Origin: Blastococcus sp. TF02A-30
GTDB taxonomy: Bacteria; Actinomycetota; Actinomycetes; Mycobacteriales; Geodermatophilaceae
Assembly (NCBI RefSeq): GCF_003319185.1
Contig: NZ_QOHJ01000001.1
Coordinates: 496,001-560,000, forward strand
Direction of reading: 5' to 3'
DNA: 64,000 nt
Below are positions 18,406 through 29,527 of the stretch, piece after piece (the stretch's first letter is position 1; every line of letters starts with the position of its first letter). The notes below the pieces were generated by a model, which had not been told where the DNA came from, did no database searches, and was given only the letters and a program-made list of their open reading frames with translations. The position numbers were made by a program, and so were the translations under genes.

Positions 18406-19242
18406 TCAGCGCTCGCCCAGCTCCGGGTGCAGCGCCGTCAGCGCGTCGGTGAGCGTGCTGAGCTCCCCGCCGCCGGCCATCAGGGCGGTGAGCACGTCGG
18501 CGTCGACGTCGTCGCGCGTGAGGCTGCCGGCCACCTGGCCGCCGGCCAGGAGCAGGAACCGGTCGCCGATCAGGTGCGCGTAGCGCGGGTTGTTGGTCAC
18601 CACGACCACCGCCAGGCCCTCGGCCCGCGCGGCGAGGATCGCCTGACCGAACAGCGTCTGCCGGGCGATCGTCATCGGGCTGGCCGGCTCGTCGATGATC
18701 AGCGCCCGCGCACCGAAGTGCAGCGCACGCGCGACCGCCAGGCTCTGCCGCTCCCCGGCCTGCATCGCGCTGGCCGGCTGGTCGGGGTCCAGCCCGGGCA
18801 CGCCGACCCGGGCCATGGCCCGGCAGGTGACCTCGCGCGCGGCCTCCAGGTCGAGCCGCCGCAGCGGCCACACCCCCCGGGTGGGCTCGGCGCCGAGGAA
18901 GAAGTTCCGCCAGATCGAGAGCAGCGGGGCGACGGCGAGGTCCGGCCACACGGTGGCGATGCCGAGGTCGCGGGCCTGCCTGGGGGACCGGAACCGCACC
19001 GGCCGGCCGTCGACCAGCAGCTGCCCGTCGTCGTGCCGGCGCAGCCCGGAGAGCACCGAGACCAGCGTCGACTTGCCCGACCCGTTCTCGCCGAGCACGC
19101 AGGTGATCTGGCCGGACGGGATCGCGGCGCTGACGCGGGAGAGCGCGGGCACCGAGCCGTGCCGCACGGTCAGCCCGCGCAGCTCCAGGAACGGTGGCGC
19201 CGCGGCGGGGACCGCCTCCACCTCCGACGACGCGGTGCTCAC
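18406..19242 (-). CDS. Degenerate sugar-type ABC transporter ATP-binding protein
   Basis: 278-residue homologue of RbsA/FrcA-type ATPases (single nucleotide-binding domain) encoded after its permease with a 4-base overlap. Walker A GENGSGKS (51-58) and Walker B LIIDEP with Glu185 are intact. Three other motifs are not: the Q-loop glutamine is Pro100 (VWPDL, against VYQDL in the paralogue at 44845), the signature reads MQAGERQ instead of LSGGERQ, and the H-loop histidine is Asn217 (TNNP against THNP). It shares the block [14 protein letters not shown] with the intact paralogue. It could bind ATP but hydrolysis should be poor. No binding-protein gene is adjacent. It may be regulatory, decaying, or need another ATPase. 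Confidence 0.85.
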   Translation of the reverse strand: MSTASSEVEAVPAAAPPFLELRGLTVRHGSVPALSRVSAAIPSGQITCVLGENGSGKSTLVSVLSGLRRHDDGQLLVDGRPVRFRSPRQARDLGIATVWPDLAVAPLLSIWRNFFLGAEPTRGVWPLRRLDLEAAREVTCRAMARVGVPGLDPDQPASAMQAGERQSLAVARALHFGARALIIDEPASPMTIARQTLFGQAILAARAEGLAVVVVTNNPRYAHLIGDRFLLLAGGQVAGSLTRDDVDADVLTALMAGGGELSTLTDALTALHPELGER

Positions 19243-20312
19243 GAGCGGGGCACCGCCTTCAGCCGGCGCCGGACCACGCCGTTGGCCAGCAGCGCGACGA
19301 GCAGCAGGACACCCAGCAGCGCCTGGAACCAGCGGGGGTCCCACCCGGCCAGCGCGATGCCGTGGCGGGCCACCGCGTAGAGCAGCGCGCCGATCGCCGC
19401 GCCGATCGCCGACCCGTAGCCGCCGGTGAGCAGGCAGCCCCCGATGACGGCGACGACGACGAAGTCGATGCCGGTGCTGAGACCGGCGTTGGTCACCAGC
19501 ACGCTCTCCAGGCGCAGCAGGGCCAGCGACCCGATCAGCCAGCCCGCGGCCGCGGTCAGGCAGAAGAGGGTGACCGTGGTCCGCCGGACGGCCACGCCCA
19601 GCTCGCGGGCCGCGGTGCGCGCGCCGCCGCTGGCGAAGACCGCGTTGCCGAACCTGGTGCGCCACAGGGCCCAGGTGGCCAGCGCGGTCAGCCCGACGAA
19701 CCAGAGCAGAGAGACCTGGAAGCGTGCCCCGCCCAGCTCGGTGGAGGAGCCGAAGACGGCGGCGGCCGACGACCAGCCCGGCGCCTGGTCGAGCCCCTGC
19801 ACCTGGGAGGAGCCGGTCACCCCCTCGAAACCGGCCAGCGCCGTGCCCTGGAGGACCAGGAACGTCGCCAGGGTGACCAGGAAGCTCGGCAGGCCGGTGT
19901 TGACCACCAGGACGCCGTTGACGACGCCGACGAGCAGCGCGGCGAGCAGCGACACGAACAGCGCGGCCCAGGCGGGCCAGCCGCCGGGTCCGATGAGCAG
20001 CGCGGTCAGCAGCGAGCTGGCGACGGCGACGACCCCGATCGACAGGTCGAACTGCCCGGCGATCAGCAGCAGGGAGACCGCCACGGCGCCGATGCCCAGG
20101 GTCGCGGCGAGGTCCAGCACGCCGGCCAGCCCGCCGGTGCTGAGCAGCCCGGGCGCCTGCACCCCAAAGACCGCAACGACCACCACCAGACCGACCAGGG
20201 CGGGCAGGCTCGGGCGGGTCAGCGCCCGGCGCAGCGGCCGGGTCCCGCCCGCGGCCGGCCGGGGCGCGCTCCCGGGAACCGTGCCGTACGCGGGCAGGCG
20301 GTCGGTGATCAC
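19239..20312 (-). CDS. ABC transporter permease, RbsC/FrcC family
   Basis: Polytopic membrane protein of 357 residues with 8-10 predicted helices. Conserved family blocks: LLLIAGQFDLSIG, TGLPSFLVTLATFLVLQG, RTRFGNAVFASGG and [18 protein letters not shown], nearly matching the permease at 43820. These permeases import monosaccharides or related solutes with a periplasmic-binding lipoprotein and an ATPase. Here the partner ATPase is degenerate and no binding protein is next to it; the gene upstream on the same strand (20395-21009) is an uncharacterised protein. Start by the track's first in-frame codon; the N-terminal 25 residues are polar and Pro-rich. Confidence 0.88.
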   Translation of the reverse strand: MITDRLPAYGTVPGSAPRPAAGGTRPLRRALTRPSLPALVGLVVVVAVFGVQAPGLLSTGGLAGVLDLAATLGIGAVAVSLLLIAGQFDLSIGVVAVASSLLTALLIGPGGWPAWAALFVSLLAALLVGVVNGVLVVNTGLPSFLVTLATFLVLQGTALAGFEGVTGSSQVQGLDQAPGWSSAAAVFGSSTELGGARFQVSLLWFVGLTALATWALWRTRFGNAVFASGGARTAARELGVAVRRTTVTLFCLTAAAGWLIGSLALLRLESVLVTNAGLSTGIDFVVVAVIGGCLLTGGYGSAIGAAIGALLYAVARHGIALAGWDPRWFQALLGVLLLVALLANGVVRRRLKAVPRS

Positions 20313-20394
20313 CGGCGCGGTCCGGCCGGGCTGGGGGACGACGGCAGGGGATCCTCCTCGACGAGCGTGCGCCCAGTGTCCACGACGCCGCGCG

Positions 20395-22393
<1,999 letters not shown>

Positions 22394-22400
22394 GGACCGT

Positions 22401-22433
22401 CCTGCCCCGCACGCTCGCGGCGGGCCCTGCAGG
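22401..22433. terminator. Terminator-like hairpin after purA, copy 1 of an intergenic repeat
   Basis: Short outer stem CCTGC/GCAGG with inner GC pairing around ACGCTCGCGG. The segment from 22409 to 22433 is almost identical to 40131-40157 after purM. Confidence 0.65.
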
Positions 22434-22440
22434 AGAGGCG

Positions 22441-23493
22441 TCAGGCGCGGACCGTGCTGCGCGGCGCCGGGACGGTGTGCCGGGCCAGCGCGTCGACCGC
22501 GTGGTCGGGGGAGTCGGTGATCAGCCCGTCGACGCCCAGGCGCAGCAGCTCCAGCGCGTCACCGAGGGCGTTGCCGACGCCGCTGGGCTCCTCGCCGACC
22601 TGCAGGTGCGCCGGCAGGAACGCGTTCTCCGACCGCAGGGTCCAGGCGAACACCGACAGCGAGGCGGCGTGCGCCTCGGCGACCAGCGCGGAGACGCCGG
22701 GGGTCGGGCGGGCCGCGGCGTCCAGGAGCACGCGGTCGCGGCTGGGCGCGATGCCCTGCGCGTAGGTGGAGATCTCCCGCAGGCCGGGCGGGGACACCAT
22801 GCGGTCGCCCTCGGCGTCGTCCTCGACCAGCTGCACCATGCGGGGTCCGTGCTCGCCGAGCCGCTCGCGCAGGCTGCGCAGCAGCCCGGCGTCGAAGGAC
22901 TGGACGACGACGGGGCCGGCGGCGTGGGCGACGCCCAGCCGGCGCAGCTCGTCGGCCACCAGCTCGGCCATCGACGGGCCGATGCCCGACGGCCACACCA
23001 CGGCCTTGAGCTCCACGAGGACGTCGATGCGCCGGCCGCGGGTGGAGCGGCGGCGGGCCAGCTCGATGACCTCGGCGAGGGTGAGGACCCCGTAGCGGCC
23101 GTCGTAGGCGGTGTTGAGCGGCCGCAGCGTCGGCATCCGCTCGACCGACCTCAGCGTGCGCAGCTCGTCGAGGGTGAAGTCCTCGGTGAACCAGCCGGTG
23201 ACCTCCACGCCCTCGACGACGCGGCTGGTGCGGCGGTCGGCGAACTCGGGGCGGTGGGCCACGTCGGTGGACCAGGACAGCTCGTTCTCGTGCCGGACGA
23301 CGAGGACGCCGTCGAGGCTGACGACGACGTCGGGCTCGATCATGTCGGCGCCCTGGTCGATGGCCAGGTCGAAGCTGGCCACGGTGTGCTCGGGGCGGTA
23401 GGAGGGGGCACCGCGGTGCCCGATGACGACGGGCCGGGGAAGGCGGGTCACCGGGCTCTCGGCCGGCGCCACGGTCGCGCGCATGCGTCCCAT
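22441..23493 (-). CDS. Glycerophosphodiester phosphodiesterase family protein
   Basis: Hydrolase of the GDPD TIM-barrel family, 350 residues, that splits glycerophosphodiesters to glycerol-3-phosphate and alcohol. Motifs: VIGHRGAPSYRPEHT with the HR(G) and E-H metal/catalytic residues, then MIEPDVVVSLDGVLVVRHE, then VLVELKAV. It lacks a clear signal peptide, so cytosolic action is likely. The ATG at 23493 with AAGG 4 bases upstream is preferred; ATG 23484 is an alternative, and the longest frame (23571) would reach into the divergent gene region. Confidence 0.9.
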   Translation of the reverse strand: MGRMRATVAPAESPVTRLPRPVVIGHRGAPSYRPEHTVASFDLAIDQGADMIEPDVVVSLDGVLVVRHENELSWSTDVAHRPEFADRRTSRVVEGVEVTGWFTEDFTLDELRTLRSVERMPTLRPLNTAYDGRYGVLTLAEVIELARRRSTRGRRIDVLVELKAVVWPSGIGPSMAELVADELRRLGVAHAAGPVVVQSFDAGLLRSLRERLGEHGPRMVQLVEDDAEGDRMVSPPGLREISTYAQGIAPSRDRVLLDAAARPTPGVSALVAEAHAASLSVFAWTLRSENAFLPAHLQVGEEPSGVGNALGDALELLRLGVDGLITDSPDHAVDALARHTVPAPRSTVRA

Positions 23494-23592
23494 ATCACCT
23501 TGATCGGATGGACGATCGTGGAACTGGAGTGAACGTGTCGGCCACAACCGTTCACACAATTCACACGACACAGCGATGACCAGCGGGCCACC

Positions 23593-24633
23593 ATGCCCGT
23601 CGTGACCGAACTCTCACGGCTGGGCTGGCGCGCCGAGCGCGCCGGGGAGCTGCCGCCCGGTTGCCACCCGGCCCGCGTCTCCCGCGTCGACCGCGGCCGG
23701 CTGACCGTCCTGACCGGCGACGGCGAGCGGCGGGTGCACCCCGCGTCGTCCCTGTACGACGCCGTCCTCGGCGGCCCGGCGGTCGGTGACTGGGTCGCGC
23801 TCCGGGACGAGCTGGCCGTGGCGGTCCTCCCGCGGCGCAGCGCCTTCACCCGCACCGTCGCCGGTCGCAGCTCGGCCGCGCAGGTCGTCGCCGCCAACCT
23901 CGACGTCGTCCTCGTCGTCGACGCGCTGGTCGGCGAGACCCGGCTGCGGCGGGTGGAGCGGTACCTGGCCGTCGCGTGGAGCAGCGGGGCCGCGCCGGTC
24001 GTCGTCCTCACCAAGGCCGACCTGTGCGACGACGTCGCCGCGACGGTCGAGCTGGTCCGGGAGGACGCGCTCGGGGTGGAGGTGCTGCCGGTCAGCTCGG
24101 TGACCGGCGCCGGCCTGGACGCGGTCCGGGCGCTGCTCGGGGAGGGCCGGACGGCGGCCATGGTCGGCCCGTCCGGCGTCGGCAAGACCAGCCTGGCCAA
24201 CGCGCTGGCCGGTACCGAGCTCGCGCGCACGCAGGGCATCCGCGAGGACGGCCGCGGCCGGCACACCACGACGGCCCGCGAGCTGCACCTGCTCCCCGGC
24301 GGTGGGCTGCTGGTCGACACCCCCGGCATGCGGGAGCTCGGCCTGTACGACGACACCGACGGCATCGAGGCCACCTACGCCGACGTCACCGAGCTGGCCA
24401 GCGGGTGCCGGTTCCGCGACTGCGGGCACCGGGGCGAGCCCGGGTGCGCCGTCGCCGCAGCCCTCGACGACGGGACGCTGGACCCGGCCCGGTTCACCGC
24501 CTGGCGCAAGCTGCAGGCCGAGGCGCACCGGCAGCTGCTGCGGGTCGATGCCCGGGCGCGGGCCGAGGAGCGGGCCCGGCTGCGCTCCCTGCACCGGTCG
24601 CTGCGCGAGCAGCCCGCCAAGGGGCGTCGGTAG
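23593..24633 (+). CDS. rsgA: Ribosome small subunit-dependent GTPase RsgA
   Basis: Circularly permuted GTPase that assists late 30S maturation; 346 residues. Order: OB fold (about 25-80), then G4 TKAD (about 138), G1 GPSGVGKTS (about 195), G3 DTPG (about 240), and a zinc motif [14 protein letters not shown] (about 272-285) with the family Cys-His pattern. The TAG stop is also the first three bases of the presumed -10 box of purD. Divergent from the GDPD gene. Confidence 0.95.
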   Translation: MPVVTELSRLGWRAERAGELPPGCHPARVSRVDRGRLTVLTGDGERRVHPASSLYDAVLGGPAVGDWVALRDELAVAVLPRRSAFTRTVAGRSSAAQVVAANLDVVLVVDALVGETRLRRVERYLAVAWSSGAAPVVVLTKADLCDDVAATVELVREDALGVEVLPVSSVTGAGLDAVRALLGEGRTAAMVGPSGVGKTSLANALAGTELARTQGIREDGRGRHTTTARELHLLPGGGLLVDTPGMRELGLYDDTDGIEATYADVTELASGCRFRDCGHRGEPGCAVAAALDDGTLDPARFTAWRKLQAEAHRQLLRVDARARAEERARLRSLHRSLREQPAKGRR

Positions 24634-24636
24634 GGT
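24631..24636 (+). promoter_or_regulatory. -10 element of leaderless purD, overlapping the rsgA stop codon
   Basis: TAGGGT, 8 bases before the purD GTG. Its first three bases are the rsgA TAG stop. Confidence 0.55.
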
Positions 24637-24644
24637 CGCCCACC

Positions 24645-25916
24645 GTGCGCGTGCTCGTGATCGGCTCCGGTGCCCGGGAGCACGCCCTGTGCGTGGCTCT
24701 GCAGTCCGACCCCGCCGTGACGGCGCTGGCGTGCGCGCCCGGCAACGCCGGCACCCGCGCCGTCGCCGAGGCCTTCCTGCTGCAGGTGGCCGACCCGGTG
24801 GCCGTGGCCGCGCTGGCCCGCGAGTGGGGCGCCGAGCTGGTCGTGATCGGCCCGGAGGTGCCGCTGGTGGCCGGTGCCGCCGACGCCGTGCGCGAGGCGG
24901 GCATCGCCTGCTTCGGCCCCTCGGAGCAGGCCGCTCAGCTCGAGGGCAGCAAGTCCTTCGCCAAGCACGTCATGACGGCCGCCGGGGTGCCGACGGCGAA
25001 GGCCTGGGCGGTCGGCGGCCCGGCCGAGCTGGAGACGGCGCTCGACGAGGTGCACGCGCTCACCGGCGGGGCGCCCTACGTGGTCAAGGACGACGGGCTG
25101 GCCGCGGGCAAGGGCGTCGTCGTCACGGTGGACCGGGAGGCGGCGGCCGCGCACGGCCGCGCCGTCCTCGACGCCGGGGGAGCGGTGCTGGTCGAGGAGT
25201 ACCTCGACGGGCCGGAGGTCTCGCTGTTCGCCGTCACCGACGGGACGACGGTGCTGCCGCTGGTCCCCGCGCAGGACTTCAAGCGCCGGGACGACGGCGA
25301 CGGCGGGCCGAACACCGGCGGCATGGGCGCCTACGCCCCGCTGCCCTGGGCGCCGGCCGGGCTGGTCGACGAGGTGCTGGCCACGGTGCTGCAGCCGACC
25401 GTCGACGAGATGGCCCGGCGCGGCGAGCCCTTCAGCGGCCTGCTGTACGCCGGGCTGGCGCTGACCTCGCGGGGCGTGCGGGTCGTGGAGTTCAACGCGC
25501 GCTTCGGCGACCCGGAGACCCAGGTCGTGCTGCCGCTGCTGGCGACCCCGCTGGCCGGGCTGCTGCACGCCTCGGCGACCGGCGCGCTGGCCGGCCACCC
25601 GCCGCTGGAGTGGCGGCCGGGAGCGGCGGTCACCGTCGTCGTCGCGGCCTCCGGCTACCCCGAGGCGCCGCGCACCGGCGACCCGATCACCGGGGCCGAC
25701 GGCGAGGGCGTGCTGCACGCCGGGACGGCGGTGGCGCCGGACGGGCGCGTGGTGTCGGCCGGCGGGCGAGTGCTCGCGGTGACCGCGACCGGCGACGACC
25801 TCGCCGCCGCGCGGCAGGCGGCCTACGAGCGGGTGGCCGGCGTCCGGCTGGCCGGCGCGCACTGGCGCAGCGACATCGCGCTGGCCGCCGTCGAGGGGCG
25901 GATCGCCCTGCCCTGA
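24645..25916 (+). CDS. purD: Phosphoribosylamine-glycine ligase (GAR synthetase)
   Basis: ATP-grasp ligase for the second step of purine synthesis; 423 residues. Motifs: [14 protein letters not shown] nucleotide fold at the start, [12 protein letters not shown], the ATP-grasp [11 protein letters not shown], and the C-terminal MGAYAPLPW and [12 protein letters not shown] metal site. GTG 24645 is set by the leaderless -10; longer in-frame sequence overlaps rsgA. 52 bases separate it from purB. Confidence 0.96.
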   Translation: MRVLVIGSGAREHALCVALQSDPAVTALACAPGNAGTRAVAEAFLLQVADPVAVAALAREWGAELVVIGPEVPLVAGAADAVREAGIACFGPSEQAAQLEGSKSFAKHVMTAAGVPTAKAWAVGGPAELETALDEVHALTGGAPYVVKDDGLAAGKGVVVTVDREAAAAHGRAVLDAGGAVLVEEYLDGPEVSLFAVTDGTTVLPLVPAQDFKRRDDGDGGPNTGGMGAYAPLPWAPAGLVDEVLATVLQPTVDEMARRGEPFSGLLYAGLALTSRGVRVVEFNARFGDPETQVVLPLLATPLAGLLHASATGALAGHPPLEWRPGAAVTVVVAASGYPEAPRTGDPITGADGEGVLHAGTAVAPDGRVVSAGGRVLAVTATGDDLAAARQAAYERVAGVRLAGAHWRSDIALAAVEGRIALP

Positions 25917-25968
25917 CGGGGCTGCGGAAGACTGTGCCCGTGCTGACGGACGCGACGAGGTGGGCCCG

Positions 25969-27276
25969 ATGATCGAGCGGTACACGCTCCCCGAGATGGG
26001 GCGGGTCTGGAGCGACCAGCACAAGTACGAGCTGTGGTGCCGCGTCGAGACGCTGGTGCTCGAGGCGCACGCGGCTGCCGGGCGGGTGCCCGCCGACGTC
26101 GTCGAGCCGGTGCGCAACGCGCCGCCGCCCACCCCGGAGCGGGTCGCGGAGATCGAGGAGACGACGCAGCACGACGTCATCGCCTTCCTCACCGCGTGGG
26201 CGGACAACACGTCGCCGCGGTCGGCGGCGGCCTACGTGCACCACGGCATGACCTCGTCGGACCTGCTCGACACCGCGCTCGCCGTCCAGCTCACCGACGC
26301 CACCGACGTGCTGCTGGCGAAGGCCGACCGGCTGGTCGCCGCGCTGCGCGACCACGGTCTGGCCCACCGGGACACGATCAAGGTCGGCCGCACGCACGGC
26401 GTGCACGCCGAGCCCGACGTCTGGGGGCACCGGGTCGCCGACCTCGCCTTCGCCATGGCCCGGTCCCGCGACCGGCTGAAGGCGGCGCGCGAGCGGGTCG
26501 GCGTCGTCGCCATCTCCGGCGCCGTCGGCACCTACTCGCTGATCGACCCGTCGGTCGAGGTGACCGTCGCGTCGGCGCTGGGCCTGAAGCCCGCCGACGC
26601 CTCGACGCAGGTGGTCCTCCGCGACTCGATCTCGGAGTGGGTGGCCGCGCTGGCCGTCATCGCCACCGTGTGCGAGGCGGTCGCGCTGGAGGTGCGGCAC
26701 GGGCAGCGCACCGAGGTGCGCGAGCTGTCGGAGGCGTTCGGGTCGGGCCAGAAGGGCTCGAGCGCGATGCCGCACAAGAAGAACCCGATCCGGTCCGAGC
26801 GCATCGCCGGGCTGGCGCGGGTGGTGCGCGCCGCCGTCGTCCCGGTCATGGAGGGCATCCCGCTGTGGCACGAGCGGGACATCTCGCACTCGTCGACCGA
26901 GCGGGTGTTCCTGCCCGACGCCGCGATCACCACCGACTACCTGCTGCACCTGACCACCGGCCTGGTCGAGAACCTGGTGGTCGACGTGCAGCGGATGCGC
27001 GACAACCTCGAGTCCACCGGCGGGCTGATCTACACCTCCTCGGTGCTGCTGGAGCTGGTCGAGGGCGGGCTGTCCCGCGAGGACGCGTACGCCCTGGTGC
27101 AGACGGCGGCGATGGAGACCTGGAACACCGGGACGCCGTTCCGGACGACGCTGCGCGCCCGGGCCGATGCCTCGGGCGTCGCGCTCGACGAGGTGCGGCT
27201 GGACGAGATCTGCCGGCCCGAGCGCTACGTGGCCAACCTCGGCCCGCTGTTCGACCGGCTGGCCGCGCTGTCATGA
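25969..27276 (+). CDS. purB: Adenylosuccinate lyase
   Basis: Fumarase/aspartase-superfamily enzyme that releases fumarate from SAICAR and adenylosuccinate; 435 residues. Signature SSAMPHKKNPI (catalytic Ser loop) near residue 265, general acid HG in VGRTHGVHAEPD, and YVHHGMTSSD are present. ATG 25969 lies 8 bases after GACGAGG; the GTG at 25960 would absorb that ribosome site. Its stop overlaps the purC ATG by 4 bases. Confidence 0.96.
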   Translation: MIERYTLPEMGRVWSDQHKYELWCRVETLVLEAHAAAGRVPADVVEPVRNAPPPTPERVAEIEETTQHDVIAFLTAWADNTSPRSAAAYVHHGMTSSDLLDTALAVQLTDATDVLLAKADRLVAALRDHGLAHRDTIKVGRTHGVHAEPDVWGHRVADLAFAMARSRDRLKAARERVGVVAISGAVGTYSLIDPSVEVTVASALGLKPADASTQVVLRDSISEWVAALAVIATVCEAVALEVRHGQRTEVRELSEAFGSGQKGSSAMPHKKNPIRSERIAGLARVVRAAVVPVMEGIPLWHERDISHSSTERVFLPDAAITTDYLLHLTTGLVENLVVDVQRMRDNLESTGGLIYTSSVLLELVEGGLSREDAYALVQTAAMETWNTGTPFRTTLRARADASGVALDEVRLDEICRPERYVANLGPLFDRLAALS

Positions 27277-28151
27277 GCGTGGATCTCCCGCTGGTCGCCC
27301 GCGGCAAGGTGCGGGAGGTCTACGACTGCTCGACCCCCGCCCACCCCGACCGGCTGCTGCTCGTGGCGTCGGACCGCATCTCGGCCTACGACTGGGTGCT
27401 GCCCACGCCGATCCCCGACAAGGGGCGGGTGCTCACCCAGCTGTCGGTGTGGTGGTTCGACCAGCTCCAGCCCGTGCTGGCCTCCTTCGGGGCCACGCAC
27501 CACCTGGTGTCGGCCACGGACGTCCCGGCGTCCGTCGCCGGGCGCGCGATGCTGGTGCGCCGGCTCGACATGCTGCCCGTGGAGTGCGTGGCCCGCGGCT
27601 ACCTCTCCGGCGGCGGCACCAAGGAGTACGAGCGCACCGGCTCGATCCGCGACGTCGTCCTGCCGGCCGGGCTGGTCGAGGGCTCGCAGCTGCCCTCGCC
27701 GGTGTTCACGCCGTCGACCAAGGCCGAGCTGGGCGACCACGACGAGCCGATCGACTTCGCGCGCGTGATGTCGCTGGTGGGGGCACCCCGTGCCGAGGAG
27801 CTGCGCGAGCTGACGCTGGCGCTGTACCGGCGGGGGGCGGAGATCGCCCGCGACGCCGGGATCGTGCTGGCCGACACCAAGTTCGAGTTCGGGCTGGCGG
27901 GGGAGTCGCTGGTGCTGGGCGACGAGGTGCTCACCCCCGACTCGTCCCGCTTCTGGCCGGCCTCCTCCTGGGCGCCCGGTGCCGCGCAGCCCTCGTACGA
28001 CAAGCAGTTCGTGCGCGACTGGCTGACCTCGCCGGCGTCCGGGTGGGACCGGGCCTCGGAGCCGCCGCCGCTGCCGGACGACGTCGTCGCCGCCACCCGC
28101 GAGCGCTACGTCACCGCCTACGAGCGCCTCACCGGCCAGCAGTTCACCTAG
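27273..28151 (+). CDS. purC: SAICAR synthetase (phosphoribosylaminoimidazole-succinocarboxamide synthase)
   Basis: ATP-dependent ligase that adds aspartate to CAIR; 292 residues. Motifs: ARGKVREVYD and LLLVASDRISAYDWVLPTPI at the N-terminus, VECVARGYLSGG, and IVLADTKFEFG with LGDEVLTPDSSRFW in the ATP site. Overlap with purB indicates coupled translation. A palindrome starts 9 bases after its stop. Confidence 0.96.
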   Translation: MSVDLPLVARGKVREVYDCSTPAHPDRLLLVASDRISAYDWVLPTPIPDKGRVLTQLSVWWFDQLQPVLASFGATHHLVSATDVPASVAGRAMLVRRLDMLPVECVARGYLSGGGTKEYERTGSIRDVVLPAGLVEGSQLPSPVFTPSTKAELGDHDEPIDFARVMSLVGAPRAEELRELTLALYRRGAEIARDAGIVLADTKFEFGLAGESLVLGDEVLTPDSSRFWPASSWAPGAAQPSYDKQFVRDWLTSPASGWDRASEPPPLPDDVVAATRERYVTAYERLTGQQFT

Positions 28152-28159
28152 TCATCCCC

Positions 28160-28217
28160 GCGAGTGCGACGAACTCGTGGCCATCCGGCGCTGATCGCCA
28201 CGAGTACGTCGCACTCG
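28160..28217. repeat. Long palindrome, left copy flanking the AbiEi/DUF559 gene
   Basis: Arms 28161-28181 and 28197-28217 pair at 20 of 21 positions around a 15-base loop. The first 26 bases are identical to 29158-29183, the start of a second palindrome on the other side of the gene. Confidence 0.85.
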
Positions 28218-28273
28218 GCCGGCCTGTGGACGACGTCAGCGGGTCCCCCCGGCATCCGGGCACGCTGCGCCGC

Positions 28274-29155
28274 GTGCCGACCCCGCCCGTGCCACCCCGC
28301 GTCCACGCGCCGACGAACCGCCGGTCGGCCCGCTCGGCCGGGGTGAGCGACTGGCAGCTGCGCCACGAGGGCATCGCCAGGACGTCGCGGGACACGTACC
28401 TGCCGCGGGACGCCGGGGAGGTGCTCCGGCAGCGTGTCGAGGCCGTCCTCCTAGGGGCTCCGCCCGGCTCCGTCCTCAGCCACCGCACGGCGGCGGAGCT
28501 GTGGCGCCTCGACGTCCCGCTGGTCGGCGAGGACCGGCGGGTGCACCTCACCGTGCCGCCGGAGGCCCGCGTCCGATCGCGGGCGGACCGGGTGGTGCAC
28601 GCGTCCGTCGTCCCGGCACCCGAGACGCGGCGCATCGACGGGCTGCTCGTGACCTCGCCCAGCCGGACGTGGATCGACCTCGCCGGGGTGGTGCCGCCGG
28701 CGGCGCTCCTGGCGGTGACCGACCAGATGCTGGCCCAGGGCTTCCCGGCCGACGAGTTCCCGCACGTCGTCCGCCGCTACCGCGGACGGCGGGGCGCCGG
28801 CCGGGCTCGCGTGGTCATGGGCTGGGGCGACCGCCTGGCGGGTTCGCCGATGGAGTCGGTCCTCCGCTGGGCGATCCTTGACGCGGGACTGCCGCGACCG
28901 CTCCTCCAGCACGAGATCCGCGACGAGCGAGGCCGGTTCCTCGCGTTCGTGGACATGGCCTGGCCGGAGCGGCGGGTGCTGGTCGAGTTCGACGGGAACG
29001 TGCACCGCGAGCGGCGGGTCTTCGTCAACGACCTGCGCCGGCAGAACGGGATCGTGCTGGCCGGGTGGCGGGTGCTGCGGTTCAGCTCGGCCGACGTCCT
29101 CGGTCGTCGAGCGGCCGTGCTCCGGCTGCTCACCGGTGTGCTGACCGGCCACTGA
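28274..29155 (+). CDS. AbiEi-like winged-helix protein with DUF559 endonuclease-like domain
   Basis: 293-residue protein of a type common in actinobacteria. The N-terminal part (about 1-90: SARSAGVSDWQLRHEGIART, GSVLSHRTAAELWRLD) resembles AbiEi-type antitoxin/transcription factors; the C-terminal part (about 200-293) resembles DUF559, a Vsr-like PD-(D/E)XK nuclease fold, with RVLVEFDGNVHRERR, NDLRRQNGIVLAGWRVLRF. No toxin partner is adjacent. It sits alone between purC and purS, bracketed by near-identical palindromes. GTG 28274 is the chosen start; GTG at 28225 is possible. Function unproven. Confidence 0.75.
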   Translation: MPTPPVPPRVHAPTNRRSARSAGVSDWQLRHEGIARTSRDTYLPRDAGEVLRQRVEAVLLGAPPGSVLSHRTAAELWRLDVPLVGEDRRVHLTVPPEARVRSRADRVVHASVVPAPETRRIDGLLVTSPSRTWIDLAGVVPPAALLAVTDQMLAQGFPADEFPHVVRRYRGRRGAGRARVVMGWGDRLAGSPMESVLRWAILDAGLPRPLLQHEIRDERGRFLAFVDMAWPERRVLVEFDGNVHRERRVFVNDLRRQNGIVLAGWRVLRFSSADVLGRRAAVLRLLTGVLTGH

Positions 29156-29157
29156 CC

Positions 29158-29215
29158 GCGAGTGCGACGAACTCGTGGCCATCGCGCCCTGATGGCCACG
29201 ACTTCGTCGCGCTCG
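29158..29215. repeat. Long palindrome, right copy flanking the AbiEi/DUF559 gene
   Basis: Arms 29159-29180 and 29194-29215 pair at 20 of 22 positions. The left arm equals that of the copy at 28160. Confidence 0.85.
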
Positions 29216-29267
29216 GTGCCCCGCGGCGGCGAGACGAGGGTCACGGGGGTGCTCCCCGCGACCCCGG

Positions 29268-29273
29268 TACGCT
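29268..29273 (+). promoter_or_regulatory. -10 element of leaderless purS
   Basis: TACGCT, 7 bases before the purS GTG at 29281. Confidence 0.6.
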
Positions 29274-29280
29274 CGTCGGC

Positions 29281-29520
29281 GTGTCCCGGGTGGTCGTCGA
29301 CGTGGTCCTCAAGCCGGAGATCTCCGACCCCCAGGGTCAGGCGGTCCTGGGAGCGCTCGGCCGGCTCGGCCACGACAGCGTGCGCAGCGTCCGCCAGGGC
29401 AAGCACTTCGTGCTCGAGGTCGACGGCACCCCCGACGAGGCCGAGCTGAAGCAGATCGCCGAGACGCTGCTGGCCAACCCGGTGATCGAGGACGTCGAAC
29501 TGCACCTCCCCAAGGACTGA
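29281..29520 (+). CDS. purS: FGAM synthase subunit PurS
   Basis: Small dimeric subunit (79 residues) that bridges PurQ and PurL in the three-part formylglycinamidine ribonucleotide synthase. Typical sequence [19 protein letters not shown] and GKHFVLEV, with the ending [18 protein letters not shown] 29281 from the leaderless -10. First gene of purS-purQ-purL-SCP; 7 bases before purQ. Confidence 0.95.
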   Translation: MSRVVVDVVLKPEISDPQGQAVLGALGRLGHDSVRSVRQGKHFVLEVDGTPDEAELKQIAETLLANPVIEDVELHLPKD

Positions 29521-29527
29521 GCGAACC

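Noticed and set aside
28274-29155. Complete AbiE toxin-antitoxin pair
   Set aside because: No AbiEii-like nucleotidyltransferase gene is adjacent; the C-terminal part looks like DUF559, not a toxin partner.
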